This document shows, piece by piece, positions 9,506 through 19,303 of a DNA stretch of 60,328 nucleotides. The translations under genes were made by a program, and so were the position numbers. The stretch comes from Chthonomonadales bacterium. Its GTDB lineage: Bacteria; Armatimonadota; Chthonomonadetes; Chthonomonadales; CAJBBX01. The notes below the pieces were generated by a model. That model was not told the DNA's origin. It was given only the letters and a program-made list of their open reading frames with translations, and ran no database searches. Positions within the stretch are counted from its first letter, which is position 1. Each line of letters opens with the position of its first letter. The stretch lies in contig DAIDHP010000023.1 in NCBI GenBank assembly GCA_027459625.1, forward strand, positions 1 to 60,328, written 5' to 3'.

Positions 9506-10795
9506 TCACTGATTTGACGGTGTTTTGGATGATAGTAATGTGCGTAGGTTGGATCCATCCGCGCTGCAAACCCACAATTCCGTGTCGTTTCCGCTCATGC
9601 TTTTTCCCTTGATCGCCAGCATATCGCTGTTATGCGACCACGCAAACGAAAATGTCTCATTGACCTTCGAGATAACCTTTGTCGACTGAGTTCCATCGAT
9701 GGAGATGATATAGACCGCGCTAATGACACCGCTCTGCGTTACGGATCCACTCGGATTAGGCGTTTGAACGTTTTGCGCGCCTTGCGTCCCCTGCCCGTTG
9801 CCTGCAATCGATTTCGGGCTGTTGGTATTCAAATTGCCTGTGGGATTCCCCCCCGCATTCGTCGGCATATTGAAGAAGCACTCCACCGCCAGACGTTTGC
9901 CGTCTGGGGAAAAAGAGACCGCGCCGATGGAATTCGGAGCCCTACGAGGTGAATTGATACCGCTCACCTCCTCCTCGAACGGAAGTCGCTGGATAGTCCT
10001 TTTATCCAGATTGAATTCGTAGAGAGTGAGCAAGATATACCTTAGGTTTTTACCTCTTCGCGCCCATAGAAGGTTCTTTCCATCCGGCGTCATACCAAGC
10101 CCTAGCACGTCTCCGGAAGTGCTGATCTTATTCACCACGCCGTATTCCACGGTGTAGACATCCGTCATCGGCGGGGTGCCGGGAGCGGAATTGACGGGAG
10201 GCTGCACGCCCGCCAGGTAGGCGATGTTATCCGTATGGGGAAGCCAAATCGCCCGATCAAAGATGGTGACAGCCGGGGGAAATTTGACTTTAAGCGTCAC
10301 CCCTTTGGCGGATAGGAGGTAAAACCATGCGCTGAATTGGGTGAGACCTTGTTGCATTCCTGCGAACCGCGAGGAATCATCCCTCCAGGCAAACGGCACC
10401 GTCACATTTTGACCTATGGCGATCGCTTTGCCGGTTACCGAATCGAGCAGCATCAGTTTCGAGGAGACGAGGCTATTGCCGGTTACCGGCATATCATACA
10501 GGATATATCTCCCGTCGGGCGAAAGGGAGGGGCTCACGCCGGAGTCGGTCCCGACGATCCTTGAGGATCCGGAACCGTCCACATTAACTTTGTAAAGGCT
10601 TCCGCCTCCGCCGCTCGAAACAACCACGTATTTATTGTTTGGACCCCAAGCGGCATCCGCCCGGCATATGGTGGGGACTAACGGGAATAGAAGCGCCGCC
10701 GTCAATAAAGCGATGACAAGGCGTGGCGATCCCCTACGGCCTCCTCCTTTTGCTTGCCTGTGAATTTTGGAAGCGTGAATGTAATTCAGTCGCAT
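9506..10795 (-). CDS. exported WD40/TolB-like beta-propeller protein
   Basis: 429 residues from the ATG at 10795, supported by AAGGAGG eight bases upstream. The open frame extends to 11278, but that extension is low-complexity and lacks a ribosome site. A hydrophobic signal (LVIALLTAALLFPLVP) leads to a mature protein of repeated propeller blades: SLSPDGRYILY, MTPDGKNLLWA, FSPDGKRLAVE, WSHNSDMLAIKG, typical of TolB/PD40 blades. An Asn/Gly/Gln/Thr-rich insert lies around residues 310-350. A periplasmic or surface role in binding is plausible; no catalytic site is visible. Same strand as and upstream of 8387-9466 with a 39-base gap, so probably co-transcribed with it. Confidence 0.7.
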   Translation of the reverse strand: MRLNYIHASKIHRQAKGGGRRGSPRLVIALLTAALLFPLVPTICRADAAWGPNNKYVVVSSGGGGSLYKVNVDGSGSSRIVGTDSGVSPSLSPDGRYILYDMPVTGNSLVSSKLMLLDSVTGKAIAIGQNVTVPFAWRDDSSRFAGMQQGLTQFSAWFYLLSAKGVTLKVKFPPAVTIFDRAIWLPHTDNIAYLAGVQPPVNSAPGTPPMTDVYTVEYGVVNKISTSGDVLGLGMTPDGKNLLWARRGKNLRYILLTLYEFNLDKRTIQRLPFEEEVSGINSPRRAPNSIGAVSFSPDGKRLAVECFFNMPTNAGGNPTGNLNTNSPKSIAGNGQGTQGAQNVQTPNPSGSVTQSGVISAVYIISIDGTQSTKVISKVNETFSFAWSHNSDMLAIKGKSMSGNDTELWVCSADGSNLRTLLSSKTPSNQ

Positions 10796-10985
10796 CGCCT
10801 CCGCCTCCTTTCGTGATATGATAACAATGCCGAAATGCGGGGTCGAGTCCGTATTATCCTCGCCCGAACCCGCATTCCATTCCTTTGAATGATACCCCAG
10901 AGGAGAGGGGGAAGGGGAAGGGGCGACAGTTGGATATCCGCCAAGCGCCGCAGGATTTATTAAGCGAACCGTGGCGAAAGGGATG

Positions 10986-11052
10986 GTTCGAGGGTAAAGT
11001 AAATTCATCTCAAGACGACGAAGCTTAGCGATCTCATGCGAAGGGTGCATGC
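10986..11052. repeat. copy A of a repeated intergenic element upstream of a restriction gene
   Basis: Bases 10986-11004 are identical (19 of 19) to 18428-18446, and 11037-11052 match 18490-18505 at 15 of 16 positions, in the same order and orientation. Both copies lie upstream of a restriction-modification locus. The 3' part here (GCATGCGCC, AAAA, GGCACGATGC) can fold into an imperfect hairpin. The rest of the 320-base gap 10796-11115 shows no gene. Confidence 0.7.
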
Positions 11053-11115
11053 GCCAAAAGGCACGATGCGGGACGAATGAAATCGCCCATTTTGCGTGAA
11101 GGATGATAGACACGG

Positions 11116-14100
11116 ATGAAGATGAAACCCTTGTACGCCAAGTATCTGAAACATATTCATGAAATAGACTCCCAAGGAGATGCGCGGGAGGAGAGCTACT
11201 ACTCGACGCTTTCGGACTTGATAGCGGAAGCGGCGCATGCGTGCGGGCGGAATGAGGTTCGCGTAACCACGCTTCCAAAATCCACCGAGGCGGGCAACCC
11301 GGACTTTCGCGTGTGGGACGGGGAGAACCACATCATCGGCTACGTGGAGGCGAAAAAAACATCCGTGAAGCGGCTTGACGAGATCGAGAACTCCGAGCAA
11401 CTCAGGCGATATCTCTCAACGTTTCCCAATCTCATCCTTACAAACTTCCTCGAATTCAGGCTTTATCGGAACGGCCAGAGGGTGGAGACGGTTCCCCTTG
11501 CAAACCCTTTCACGCTGAACACCCTGCGCGTCGCCCCCTCAGCCGACAAGCCCGATGAACTTCACGCCCTGCTCGAACGCTTTTTGGACTTCTCGCTCCC
11601 GATAGCCTTCACGGCGGAATCCCTCGCCGTGGAACTCGCCAAACGCACCCGCTTTCTTCGCGGCGTGCTGGATCAGCAACTTCGGATGGAGGAGGCGTCC
11701 CCGGCGCATCTCTCGGAGTTCTTCGATGCGTTTAAAACCTACCTTATCGGCAACCTGACGCGAGAGGACTTCGCCGATCTCTTCTCACAAACCATCACAT
11801 ACGGGCTATTCGCCGCACGAACGCGCGTTACTGGCGATTTCAACCGCCGCACGGCTTTTCACAGCATCCCGTACACCATCGGCGTCCTGAGGGACATGTT
11901 CCGCTTCATCTCTTTCGGCGATTTACCCGAGGGGGTTCTTTGGTGCGTTGACGATATCGCGGAGGTTCTCGCCGTCGCCGACGCCCCAGGGATACTCGAC
12001 AGCTATTACCGCGCGGGCAAGGGCTCCGATCCCATTGTTCACTTTTACGAAACCTTTCTCGCAAAATACGATCCGGCGGAGCGCAAACGCCGGGGGGTAT
12101 ATTACACCCCGGAGCCCGTCGTCTCCTATATCGTTCGATCCCTCCATATTCTGCTTAAAACGGAATTCGGCAAACAGGACGGGCTGGCGTCGGACGATGT
12201 CACTCTGCTTGATCCGGCTGCGGGAACGATGACATTCATCGCCCGCGCGGCGCAGGTGGCGGTGCATGAGATGGAAGCGAAGTACGGTTCGGGCGTGCGC
12301 GAGGATTTCATCCGAGGGCATATCCTTCGGAACTTCTTCGCCTTCGAACTGATGATGGCTCCCTATGCCGTAGGGCATCTGAAAATGGGTTTCTTCCTCG
12401 AGGAACTCGGGCACAGGCTCGCCGACAACGAACGGATGCCTTTCTACCTCACCAACACGCTGGACATCGAGGAGCTGGAGCAGAGGAGATTTCCAGGGCT
12501 CTCCTCTTTGGCGGAGGAGTCCCGCCTCGCCGGTGAGGTGAAGAGGGATAAGCCCATTCTTGTCATCCTTGGCAATCCTCCCTATTCGGGCGAATCAACC
12601 AATCAAGGGGAATGGATACGCGGACTGATCGAGGAATACAAGAGCGTGGATGGCGCACCGCTTGGCGAGAAGAATCTCAAGTGGCTTCAGGATGACTACG
12701 TGAAGTTCCTGCGCTTCGCCCAGTGGAAGATCGAACGCGCCGGTTGCGGAGTGGCGGGGATGATCACCAACCACGCCTACCTCGACAATCCGACATTCCG
12801 GGGGATGCGCCGGAGCCTGATGCGCACTTATAACGAGATTTACATCCTTGACCTCCATGGCAACTCACTGAAAAGAGAGACATGTCCCGACGGTAGCGCG
12901 GATGAGAACGTCTTCGACATCCGGCAGGGCGTCGCCATCGTTTTTTTCATCAAACGGAGCGGTGAACGATCCGAAGACGCCATCGTGCGTCACGCCGATC
13001 TTCGGGGGCTTCGCGCGGACAAGTACGAATGGCTAAATAACCACGATTTGAGGGATACGGATTGGAGCGAATTGAGCCCCTCCTCTCATTCCTACTTTTA
13101 CACTCCGCGCGATGTCGAACTCGAATCCCAGTATCTCGGCTATCCCTCCGTACCGGATATCTTTCCCGTCAACAGCGTCGGGATTGTCACCGCCCGCGAC
13201 AGTCTGACGATACACTGGACGCATGAGGAGGCGTGGAGAACCGTGACGGTGTTCTCAGGGATGGAGCCGGAGCTTGCCCGCCAGGGATTCAAGCTGGGAA
13301 AGGACGCTCAGGATTGGAAGGTTGAATTGGCGCAGAACGATTTGAGAGATTCCGGTCCAACGAGGGATAAGGTTGTTCCAATCCTCTACCGGCCTTTTGA
13401 TCGGCGACACACCTACTACACGAGCCATTCAAGCGGATTCCATTGCAGACCTCGTCCGGAAGTGATGCTGCATATGTTGGAGGGGGAGAATGTGGCGTTG
13501 GTAACTTGCCGTCAATTGGCAAGCCTTCCATGGAACCATGCATTGGTGAGCAATTGTGTGACGGACGATTGCATGGTCTCTAACCGCACGAAAGAGCGTG
13601 GTTATGTCTTTCCTCTTTACCTTTATCCCGAAACAAAAAAAAACCGGAGGACAGAGCCAAAAACATTCGGAGGTATCGCCAAGACCATGATGCTTTTTGA
13701 ACCGGAGGGAAAGTACAATGTCGGGGTTCCCAATCTATCCTCGTTTTTCGTTGATGTGCTTGAAAGGGCGTTCAAGAAAAATGTCTCGCCGGAGGAGATA
13801 TTCCACTATATCTACGCAGTTCTTTACGCTCCCGCATATCGTCAGAGGTATTCCCATTTCCTGCTAAATGACTTCCCTCACATCCCTTTCACGGCGGATG
13901 CTGAACTCTTTCAGGAGATTGCAGGGTTCGGCGAACGTTTGACGGCGCTGCATCTTCTAAAATCGCCGGAATTGGATACGCCAACCTGCAAGTTTGAGGG
14001 TAAAGGGGATAACCGCATCGACAAAGGATCAAATGACGGCTTGCGCTACGATCCGAGTGAGCAGTGCATCCGCATAAACGCGACGCAATACTTCGCGCCG

Positions 14101-14304
14101 GTTCAGCAAAACGTGTGGGAATGCCATATCGGCGCATATCAGGTTTGCGAGAAGTGGCTGAAGGATCGGCACGAGCGCCGATTGGAACTGGAGGATATCC
14201 GAACTTACCTGCGCATCGTGACCGCGCTTAACCGCACACTGGAAATCCAAAAGACTTTGGACCCCCTTTACGAACGGGCTGAGAGAGTTACAATAAACTT
14301 GTAA
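11116..14304 (+). CDS. single-chain restriction nuclease-N6-adenine methyltransferase (type IIG/ISP-like)
   Basis: 1062 residues. N-terminal PD-(D/E)xK nuclease: Asp63 in GNPDFRVW, then Glu78 and Lys80 in YVEAKK. Central N6-adenine methyltransferase: SAM-binding motif DPAAGTMTF near residue 366 and catalytic NPPY near 485. The remaining roughly 500 residues would hold target recognition. There is no helicase domain between nuclease and methylase, unlike type ISP enzymes such as LlaGI, so it is closer to type IIG (cutting and methylation in one chain). An ATG at 11122 is an alternative start; AAGGATG is 10-12 bases upstream. No separate specificity gene is adjacent. Expected to protect against foreign DNA. 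Confidence 0.88.
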   Translation: MKMKPLYAKYLKHIHEIDSQGDAREESYYSTLSDLIAEAAHACGRNEVRVTTLPKSTEAGNPDFRVWDGENHIIGYVEAKKTSVKRLDEIENSEQLRRYLSTFPNLILTNFLEFRLYRNGQRVETVPLANPFTLNTLRVAPSADKPDELHALLERFLDFSLPIAFTAESLAVELAKRTRFLRGVLDQQLRMEEASPAHLSEFFDAFKTYLIGNLTREDFADLFSQTITYGLFAARTRVTGDFNRRTAFHSIPYTIGVLRDMFRFISFGDLPEGVLWCVDDIAEVLAVADAPGILDSYYRAGKGSDPIVHFYETFLAKYDPAERKRRGVYYTPEPVVSYIVRSLHILLKTEFGKQDGLASDDVTLLDPAAGTMTFIARAAQVAVHEMEAKYGSGVREDFIRGHILRNFFAFELMMAPYAVGHLKMGFFLEELGHRLADNERMPFYLTNTLDIEELEQRRFPGLSSLAEESRLAGEVKRDKPILVILGNPPYSGESTNQGEWIRGLIEEYKSVDGAPLGEKNLKWLQDDYVKFLRFAQWKIERAGCGVAGMITNHAYLDNPTFRGMRRSLMRTYNEIYILDLHGNSLKRETCPDGSADENVFDIRQGVAIVFFIKRSGERSEDAIVRHADLRGLRADKYEWLNNHDLRDTDWSELSPSSHSYFYTPRDVELESQYLGYPSVPDIFPVNSVGIVTARDSLTIHWTHEEAWRTVTVFSGMEPELARQGFKLGKDAQDWKVELAQNDLRDSGPTRDKVVPILYRPFDRRHTYYTSHSSGFHCRPRPEVMLHMLEGENVALVTCRQLASLPWNHALVSNCVTDDCMVSNRTKERGYVFPLYLYPETKKNRRTEPKTFGGIAKTMMLFEPEGKYNVGVPNLSSFFVDVLERAFKKNVSPEEIFHYIYAVLYAPAYRQRYSHFLLNDFPHIPFTADAELFQEIAGFGERLTALHLLKSPELDTPTCKFEGKGDNRIDKGSNDGLRYDPSEQCIRINATQYFAPVQQNVWECHIGAYQVCEKWLKDRHERRLELEDIRTYLRIVTALNRTLEIQKTLDPLYERAERVTINL

Positions 14305-14403
14305 ATAAAGTGCGCATCTCCGAATTGACAGAATGAACAAGTTTCCGGTTTCTTATTTCTGGATTGATTGAATTCATATAACACATCCAAAGGGATTAGG
14401 GAA

Positions 14404-15231
14404 ATGAAAATGAATCGCATCCTCAAAAGTATGATCGTTGTAATTGCGATTGCCTTGATAAACGTTTCTGCAATAGGCGCGAAAGGAGCGGATTCAATAA
14501 AGAGCATAACAAATATGCAACCTATTTTCGAACGATTGCCCTTGTCATATCCGTTCAATACCTTGTTAATGTTCAATGACAAACTGCCGAAATCAAAGGG
14601 GCGAAGTTATTTCGAGGCTCTCCTGCCTGAGGATATGAAGGGGAGTTTCAAGGCATTATCTTTATGGGGCGATATGATTATTCTATCTCCGTCCGATTAT
14701 GGCGTCTACTGTAAGATGGGGGAAGATGGCTCGAAGTCGTGCGTGATCTCTCCGCCACCAAGTTCCAAACCATTCGAAAACTGGATGGTAATTCGTTACG
14801 ATGATGACGGCGCATGCGCTGGATGTTCAGAGGATGATGCATCGGAATATTTTCGGGATGTCCAACCTATCGCCGGAACGAGGAAAAGTCCTGCATGGAA
14901 TATTGAATTTAACCATTTAGCGCTTTTGGGACCTCATTTGCTGTTTGGATGGAATTTCAATTGGCTAAAGATTGATGCCGGCCACACTACTTACGGACAT
15001 GTCGGAATTATAGAATACCGAGATATCACAAAAACGCAGCCGCCTTATTTTCGCAGGTTGGTTATGGATTTCACACCGACGCGCGGAAGAAACGTTGTCA
15101 TCATTATGCTTAACTATCTTAAATCTCTTGGTTTAAATCTGGAGCAGTTTAAACACGTTCTCAAGACATTCGGTGTGAAGCCAGTGCAATTAAAACATCT
15201 ATTAAAGGTTATTAATTCATGGCATCGTTGA
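14404..15231 (+). CDS. exported protein of unknown function
   Basis: 275 residues from the ATG at 14404 (AGGGA upstream; an earlier in-frame codon at 14368 lacks a site). It begins with a clear signal peptide: basic MKMNRILK, hydrophobic SMIVVIAIALINVSAIG, cleavage near AKGA. The mature part has a Cys pair region (ACAGCSED) and a C-terminal helical segment. I do not recognise the family. It is separated by 99 bases from the nuclease-methylase gene and is probably unrelated to it. Confidence 0.6.
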   Translation: MKMNRILKSMIVVIAIALINVSAIGAKGADSIKSITNMQPIFERLPLSYPFNTLLMFNDKLPKSKGRSYFEALLPEDMKGSFKALSLWGDMIILSPSDYGVYCKMGEDGSKSCVISPPPSSKPFENWMVIRYDDDGACAGCSEDDASEYFRDVQPIAGTRKSPAWNIEFNHLALLGPHLLFGWNFNWLKIDAGHTTYGHVGIIEYRDITKTQPPYFRRLVMDFTPTRGRNVVIIMLNYLKSLGLNLEQFKHVLKTFGVKPVQLKHLLKVINSWHR

Positions 15232-16225
15232 TACCAGATTGTTTTGATCGATCCCAATTTTCTGATTGATCTGAAGAAAAGAGGATGAAGGGTTTATCTT
15301 TGAACACGTGGGCTAATTGAAAAAGCGATGCACGGAATCCATGCTCGCCCTAAGAGCTATGTTTAACGCTTTAACCGCAAGCATGCCCAACTTATACGGC
15401 ATGAACAAGATCGCTGGAATTGATGCAGGGTACTTATCATCGACATGAGAGGACAAAAACGTCCGCCGAACGCATGGCTCCCATATATGGAAGAGGTGAG
15501 TAGGAAGGTACGTTAACGGAGGCTCCATCTCTCAATAGCTTTGATATAATATTGTATTCATCTCTATAACCGAATATCACCTAAAATAGCGCATGTTATC
15601 CGGAGGTAATGGAAGAAACTACTTGAAATCCATGATGGGTAAACGTGTCATACCGAAACCTCAATCTATTGTAATCCAACAAACCGAGGCAGGTCCTCCT
15701 TAAGTCCCTTGTATTCGTCCAAGCATAACTCCAAACCTCTTTAAGGTTTATCCGTAGATCATTTAACGTCGCTGCCTGGGTGAGGGCACCAACTATTCCC
15801 TGCATGATTCCAACATAAAGTCTTGTTTCAGGGTCCCATTCCACATAGGCGGTAAAAGTTTTCATCCTTCAACTCCATAAACACGTGATTCGTTACTTGA
15901 AAAATCCGTTCAAAAGATCATTCAATTAGTTTCCCTCTTCATCATATCCAGTTTCCCTTTCCGCCGTCCCCGCAAGCTCATTATTTGATATCGTCAGTTC
16001 GGAGCTCGGTTAATATCCAATATCCGATTTCGGTCCACAACTTCATATCATGCGCAAAATAGGTGGATTTAGGTCCTCCATACGAACCGCCGTTCCCGCA
16101 AGCATGGCTTTCGCGGGGTTGAAATACCGGGTCTTGATGGGGTAGCGTAGCGGTATGAAAACCGCACACCTAAGGATCTCCATTTGAAACGGGGCGCGGT
16201 CAAAACGAGGGAAGGAGATTTTTGT
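15232..16225. other. gene-poor stretch with a toxin-antitoxin remnant
   Basis: About 1 kb without an intact gene. It contains the decayed hicBA pair at 15620-15865 (listed separately). Short open frames elsewhere (15313-15528, 15981-16347) have no ribosome site or recognisable similarity. Consistent with decayed sequence left by insertion and deletion. Confidence 0.5.
15620..15865 (-). pseudogene. decayed hicB antitoxin with hicA toxin remnant
   Basis: From the ATG at 15865 the frame reads MKTFTAYVEWDPETRLYVGI, the characteristic HicB antitoxin start, continuing to NLKEV. One base is then missing near 15727-15740: restoring the frame gives LELCLDEYKGLKEDLPRF and a stop at about 15666, the usual HicB C-terminus. 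A second start at 15651 gives MTRLPI, typical of HicA, but it meets a stop after ten codons. A short GFQVV match to the HicA core survives in another frame, indicating an internal deletion. Both genes are therefore inactive. In intact systems HicA is an mRNA interferase neutralised by HicB. Confidence 0.7.
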
Positions 16226-17986
16226 ATGAGGCATCCATGTTTCCAATCGCAATGTCCATCGATGCACCCCTCCGCAATACAACGCAAGCGATTCAGCTTT
16301 CGAACCTCTTGGATTTTGCTATCTTTCACTTTACTGATACCGCTCATGCAGCCTCAAACGGCGTTCGGACAGACTTCGGCGATTGCCACCGTCGGCAATC
16401 CGAACAATCCCGGGGCTTTGGCGGGGGAGGTCGCGAACGCCTATAATTCCGGGGCGCACCTGATTATCATTAATCCCGGCGTCTATCAGTTACCCGCCAC
16501 CGGCAAGCCAACCTTCGAGTTGAGCCAGTGGCAGAACACAGTGATTCGCGCCTACGGCGTCACCCTGATCATGACTGTGCCAAATGACGGGTATTGCTTC
16601 GATCTGTCTCATTGCCAAAACGTCACCATCGAAGGACCGACCATCTCGCAGTCGGAGGTGACGTTTTACCAGGGACGCGTGGTGAAAATCGTCAAGACCT
16701 CGAAAGGGTTTTACTGCGACTGGCGACCCGACGCCGGATATCCCACGCCAACCGACGCCAACACCAACAATCACACCCTCTATTTCAATCTTTTCAATGT
16801 CGTTGACAGTCACACGCGGGAATTGAAGGTGGGCGCCAGCGACTTGTGGGCGACCTCGTGGTCGGCTCTTCCAAATAACCTGTATCGCATTCAGTTCAAC
16901 GGATCGCCGCCCAATATCCAGGTGGGCGATTGGCTTGTGGCGCGGTACATGGACGCTCCTCAGAAGATACGTCTCTATTTCAGCAGAAACTGCACCATCA
17001 AGGATGTCATCCTGATGCGCAACGGGTTCGCTCCGATCCTGGAATGGCATGGCGGCGGCAATCATCTTCTCGGATGCCGCTGGATGTTGGGTCCTAAGCC
17101 GCAAGGCGCAACCGAGGCTCCCGTCGTCACCAACGAGGCGGACGGCTTCCACTCGGTGGACGCCTACCCCGGCACGGATATCGAGCGTTGCGTGTTTCAA
17201 GGGGTGTTTCTTGACGATTGTATCGCCATCCACGGCGAGTTGCAGCATGTGACCGCAGCATCCGGCAACACCGTCACGGTGAAGGACAACCGCGACGCCG
17301 GGCTTGCCGTGGGCGAGCCGATTCAGATTTCCGACGACAACGGCTATTTTGAGAACGCCACGGTGGTGGCGATCAGCCCCGACAAAAACGGGGTCAGCAA
17401 GGTCACGCTGGATTCCACGCTGAAGGTTCCGGTCGGCGCATATGTGACCAATCCGGATCGCTGCGGCTCCGGCTATAAGATCATCGATTGTCGGCTTGGG
17501 GATACGCGCTCGCGCGGGATCATCGTAAAGGGGTCAAACGGGGTGATCATCGGCAACCTCATTCGCGGCTGCGGCATGGCGGGCATCTCGATCGGTCCCG
17601 AGGTCGCGCCCGGACAGTGGTGGGAGGGCGGATATTGTCACAATGTGATCATAGAGGACAACACCCTAAGCGATAACGGCAAGGATGGCGGCAACCGGGC
17701 GATACTGGCGCATGGAAGCGTCTATTCGCCGCCGAACGCGGGCGCCATGGGCAACAGCGATATCGTAATCCGGCACAACACCTTCGTCTCGAACTACGGC
17801 GGCGATATCTGGCTGATATGGACCAACGGCGGCGATATCAGCGATAACGTCATGACCGGTCCGCCGTCGCTTGCCGCGACGGGGAACAGGCGCCCGCCGT
17901 CCATTACAATCGACCATAGCGCTAAAATCCACGTCGGGTCCAACAAAGTCACCAACCCGAACGCGTATTCGAAGAATAGGACGTGA
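16226..17986 (+). CDS. secreted right-handed parallel beta-helix protein
   Basis: 586 residues from the ATG at 16226, with GAAGGAG at 16211-16217. After a basic N-region, the signal WILLSFTLLIPLM ends near QTAFGQ. The body shows periodic beta-helix coils: VTIEGP, CTIKDVILM, HLLGCRW, DIERCVFQGVF, YKIIDCRLGDTRSRGIIVKG, VIIGNLIRG, VIIEDNTLSDNGK, IVIRHNTFVSNYGGDI, GDISDNVMTG. This is the pectate-lyase/NosD superfamily fold, usual for polysaccharide lyases and glycosidases such as GH28 or GH110. Substrate and catalytic residues cannot be assigned. Convergent or divergent partners are absent; it stands alone. Confidence 0.75.
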   Translation: MRHPCFQSQCPSMHPSAIQRKRFSFRTSWILLSFTLLIPLMQPQTAFGQTSAIATVGNPNNPGALAGEVANAYNSGAHLIIINPGVYQLPATGKPTFELSQWQNTVIRAYGVTLIMTVPNDGYCFDLSHCQNVTIEGPTISQSEVTFYQGRVVKIVKTSKGFYCDWRPDAGYPTPTDANTNNHTLYFNLFNVVDSHTRELKVGASDLWATSWSALPNNLYRIQFNGSPPNIQVGDWLVARYMDAPQKIRLYFSRNCTIKDVILMRNGFAPILEWHGGGNHLLGCRWMLGPKPQGATEAPVVTNEADGFHSVDAYPGTDIERCVFQGVFLDDCIAIHGELQHVTAASGNTVTVKDNRDAGLAVGEPIQISDDNGYFENATVVAISPDKNGVSKVTLDSTLKVPVGAYVTNPDRCGSGYKIIDCRLGDTRSRGIIVKGSNGVIIGNLIRGCGMAGISIGPEVAPGQWWEGGYCHNVIIEDNTLSDNGKDGGNRAILAHGSVYSPPNAGAMGNSDIVIRHNTFVSNYGGDIWLIWTNGGDISDNVMTGPPSLAATGNRRPPSITIDHSAKIHVGSNKVTNPNAYSKNRT

Positions 17987-18158
17987 GATTGTAGACGCCT
18001 TAAGTCCCATTAAAAAATGGTGCGAAACAAATTGAATAAACCTTCACGGTTGAATATAAAATCAGATAGTTTTGCGCCATAAGGAAAAGCTCGCCAAGCA
18101 AACTATTATTTCCGAATGGTGCAAAACCCCCTGAGACCTTGATTTTGATGGACTTGCG

Positions 18159-18413
18159 ATGGAATTCGATAAGTTTGTGTCGGAGAGATTTCGAGCCGAA
18201 GCGGAAAAGGTGGCTTCGTCGGCGAGGGGATCGCTTTTATCGGTTGGAAACGTGACCTACCGGGTTCCGCGGCAAGGAGCTCAAATAGAGCGAGCCACCC
18301 CGGACGGAAGACCGCCCGCGTCTCCGAAGGGGGGGTGTTGCATATGCGGCGTAGCGGTTGGCGGCGGAGCGCGGTATTGCGAAACCCATCGAAGGGAGAA
18401 GTTAAGCGAGTAG
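18159..18413 (+). CDS. small protein with C-terminal zinc-binding-like motif
   Basis: 84 residues. The tail reads CCICGVAVGGGARYCETHR, a CxxC...CxxH arrangement suitable for one zinc ion. The N-terminal half is charged and helical. No strong ribosome site precedes the ATG. Family unknown. It sits immediately before repeat copy B and the three-gene restriction operon, so it may belong to that mobile segment. Confidence 0.45.
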   Translation: MEFDKFVSERFRAEAEKVASSARGSLLSVGNVTYRVPRQGAQIERATPDGRPPASPKGGCCICGVAVGGGARYCETHRREKLSE

Positions 18414-18427
18414 TTGAAAAAGTAATT

Positions 18428-18505
18428 GTTCGAGGGTAAAGTAAATGAAGCGAAGGACAAGGAAACGAATCGGCAGCAAAACGATAGCGTGCGAAGGGTT
18501 CATGC
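18428..18505. repeat. copy B of the repeated intergenic element
   Basis: Shares an exact 19-base block (18428-18446) and a 15-of-16 block (18490-18505) with copy A at 10986-11052, in the same order, 51 versus 62 bases apart. Ends about 140 bases before the first gene of a restriction operon. No promoter consensus is obvious within it. Confidence 0.7.
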
Positions 18506-18646
18506 CATAATGCGCTACATCGTGAAATGAAGTTATAATTCGTTGTGAGAAAAATAGATTTCTATCGGCATGAATATAGATATATACTTGTTACACCCTA
18601 TGTTATACGCAATTAATGATTATGCCGATACGGCGAATACTGGAAT

Positions 18647-19303
18647 ATGAAATCGCAGATCAAATCAAAACATCGAGTAAATGAATACGGTGAAGTGCTT
18701 ACTCCAAAACACATCGTGTATGCAATGATTAATATAGTCAAGCAGGAGTGCGATCGCATTGACTCCCGTTTTCTGGAGCCAGCCTGCGGGACGGGGAACT
18801 TTCTCATCGAAATTCTGGAACGCAAACTGCGTGTTGTGGAAGTACGGTACGCCACGAGCCAATTGGAATACGAGCGCTACGCAGCACTCGCTGTGTCATC
18901 TCTCTATGGTATAGACATTCTTGAGGACAACGTGGAAGAATGTCGTAAAAGGTTATTTGAAACATTTAATTCGGCGTATATGCGACTTTTCAGGGTAAAA
19001 ACAAAGGAACTATGCCGTGAATCGGTTCATTACATTCTAAGGAAAAATATCGTTCATGGTGACGCTCTTTCTTTGAAAACCATCGGCGAGAATAATAAGC
19101 CGATTATATTTTCGGAATGGTCTCTTGTGAGTGGCGGCATGCTCAAGAGGCGAGATTTCACTTTTGAAGAACTCCTTAACTGTTCTCCGATTGAAGGTAC
19201 CAATCTTTTCTCTGATTTGGGTGAGAATGCATTCATACCGCGACCATTGAATGATTTTCCGCCCGTTCATTTTCTTGAGGTAACTCATGCCTACGATGAG
19301 TAG
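18647..19303 (+). CDS. small N6-methyltransferase-like subunit of a restriction system
   Basis: 218 residues. The N-terminus carries a SAM-binding motif I, EPACGTGNF, at residues 44-52 after VLTPKHIVYAM, typical of N6-adenine methylases. No NPPY catalytic motif is present, so it is either a regulatory subunit or half of a split enzyme. The ATG has only a weak ribosome site. Its 3' end overlaps the next methylase gene by 17 bases, so the products are made together. Composition is more AT-rich than the flanking chromosome. Confidence 0.75.
   Translation: MKSQIKSKHRVNEYGEVLTPKHIVYAMINIVKQECDRIDSRFLEPACGTGNFLIEILERKLRVVEVRYATSQLEYERYAALAVSSLYGIDILEDNVEECRKRLFETFNSAYMRLFRVKTKELCRESVHYILRKNIVHGDALSLKTIGENNKPIIFSEWSLVSGGMLKRRDFTFEELLNCSPIEGTNLFSDLGENAFIPRPLNDFPPVHFLEVTHAYDE

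Noticed and set aside
10796-11278. N-terminal extension of the beta-propeller gene
   Set aside because: Low-complexity Pro/Ser-rich, crosses the restriction gene start and lacks a ribosome site; the signal peptide begins at 10795.
15313-15528. 71-codon minus-strand frame
   Set aside because: No ribosome site, no similarity I can name; lies in decayed sequence.
16490-17248. 252-codon open frame antisense to the beta-helix gene
   Set aside because: No start signal; the plus-strand protein has clear repeat structure.
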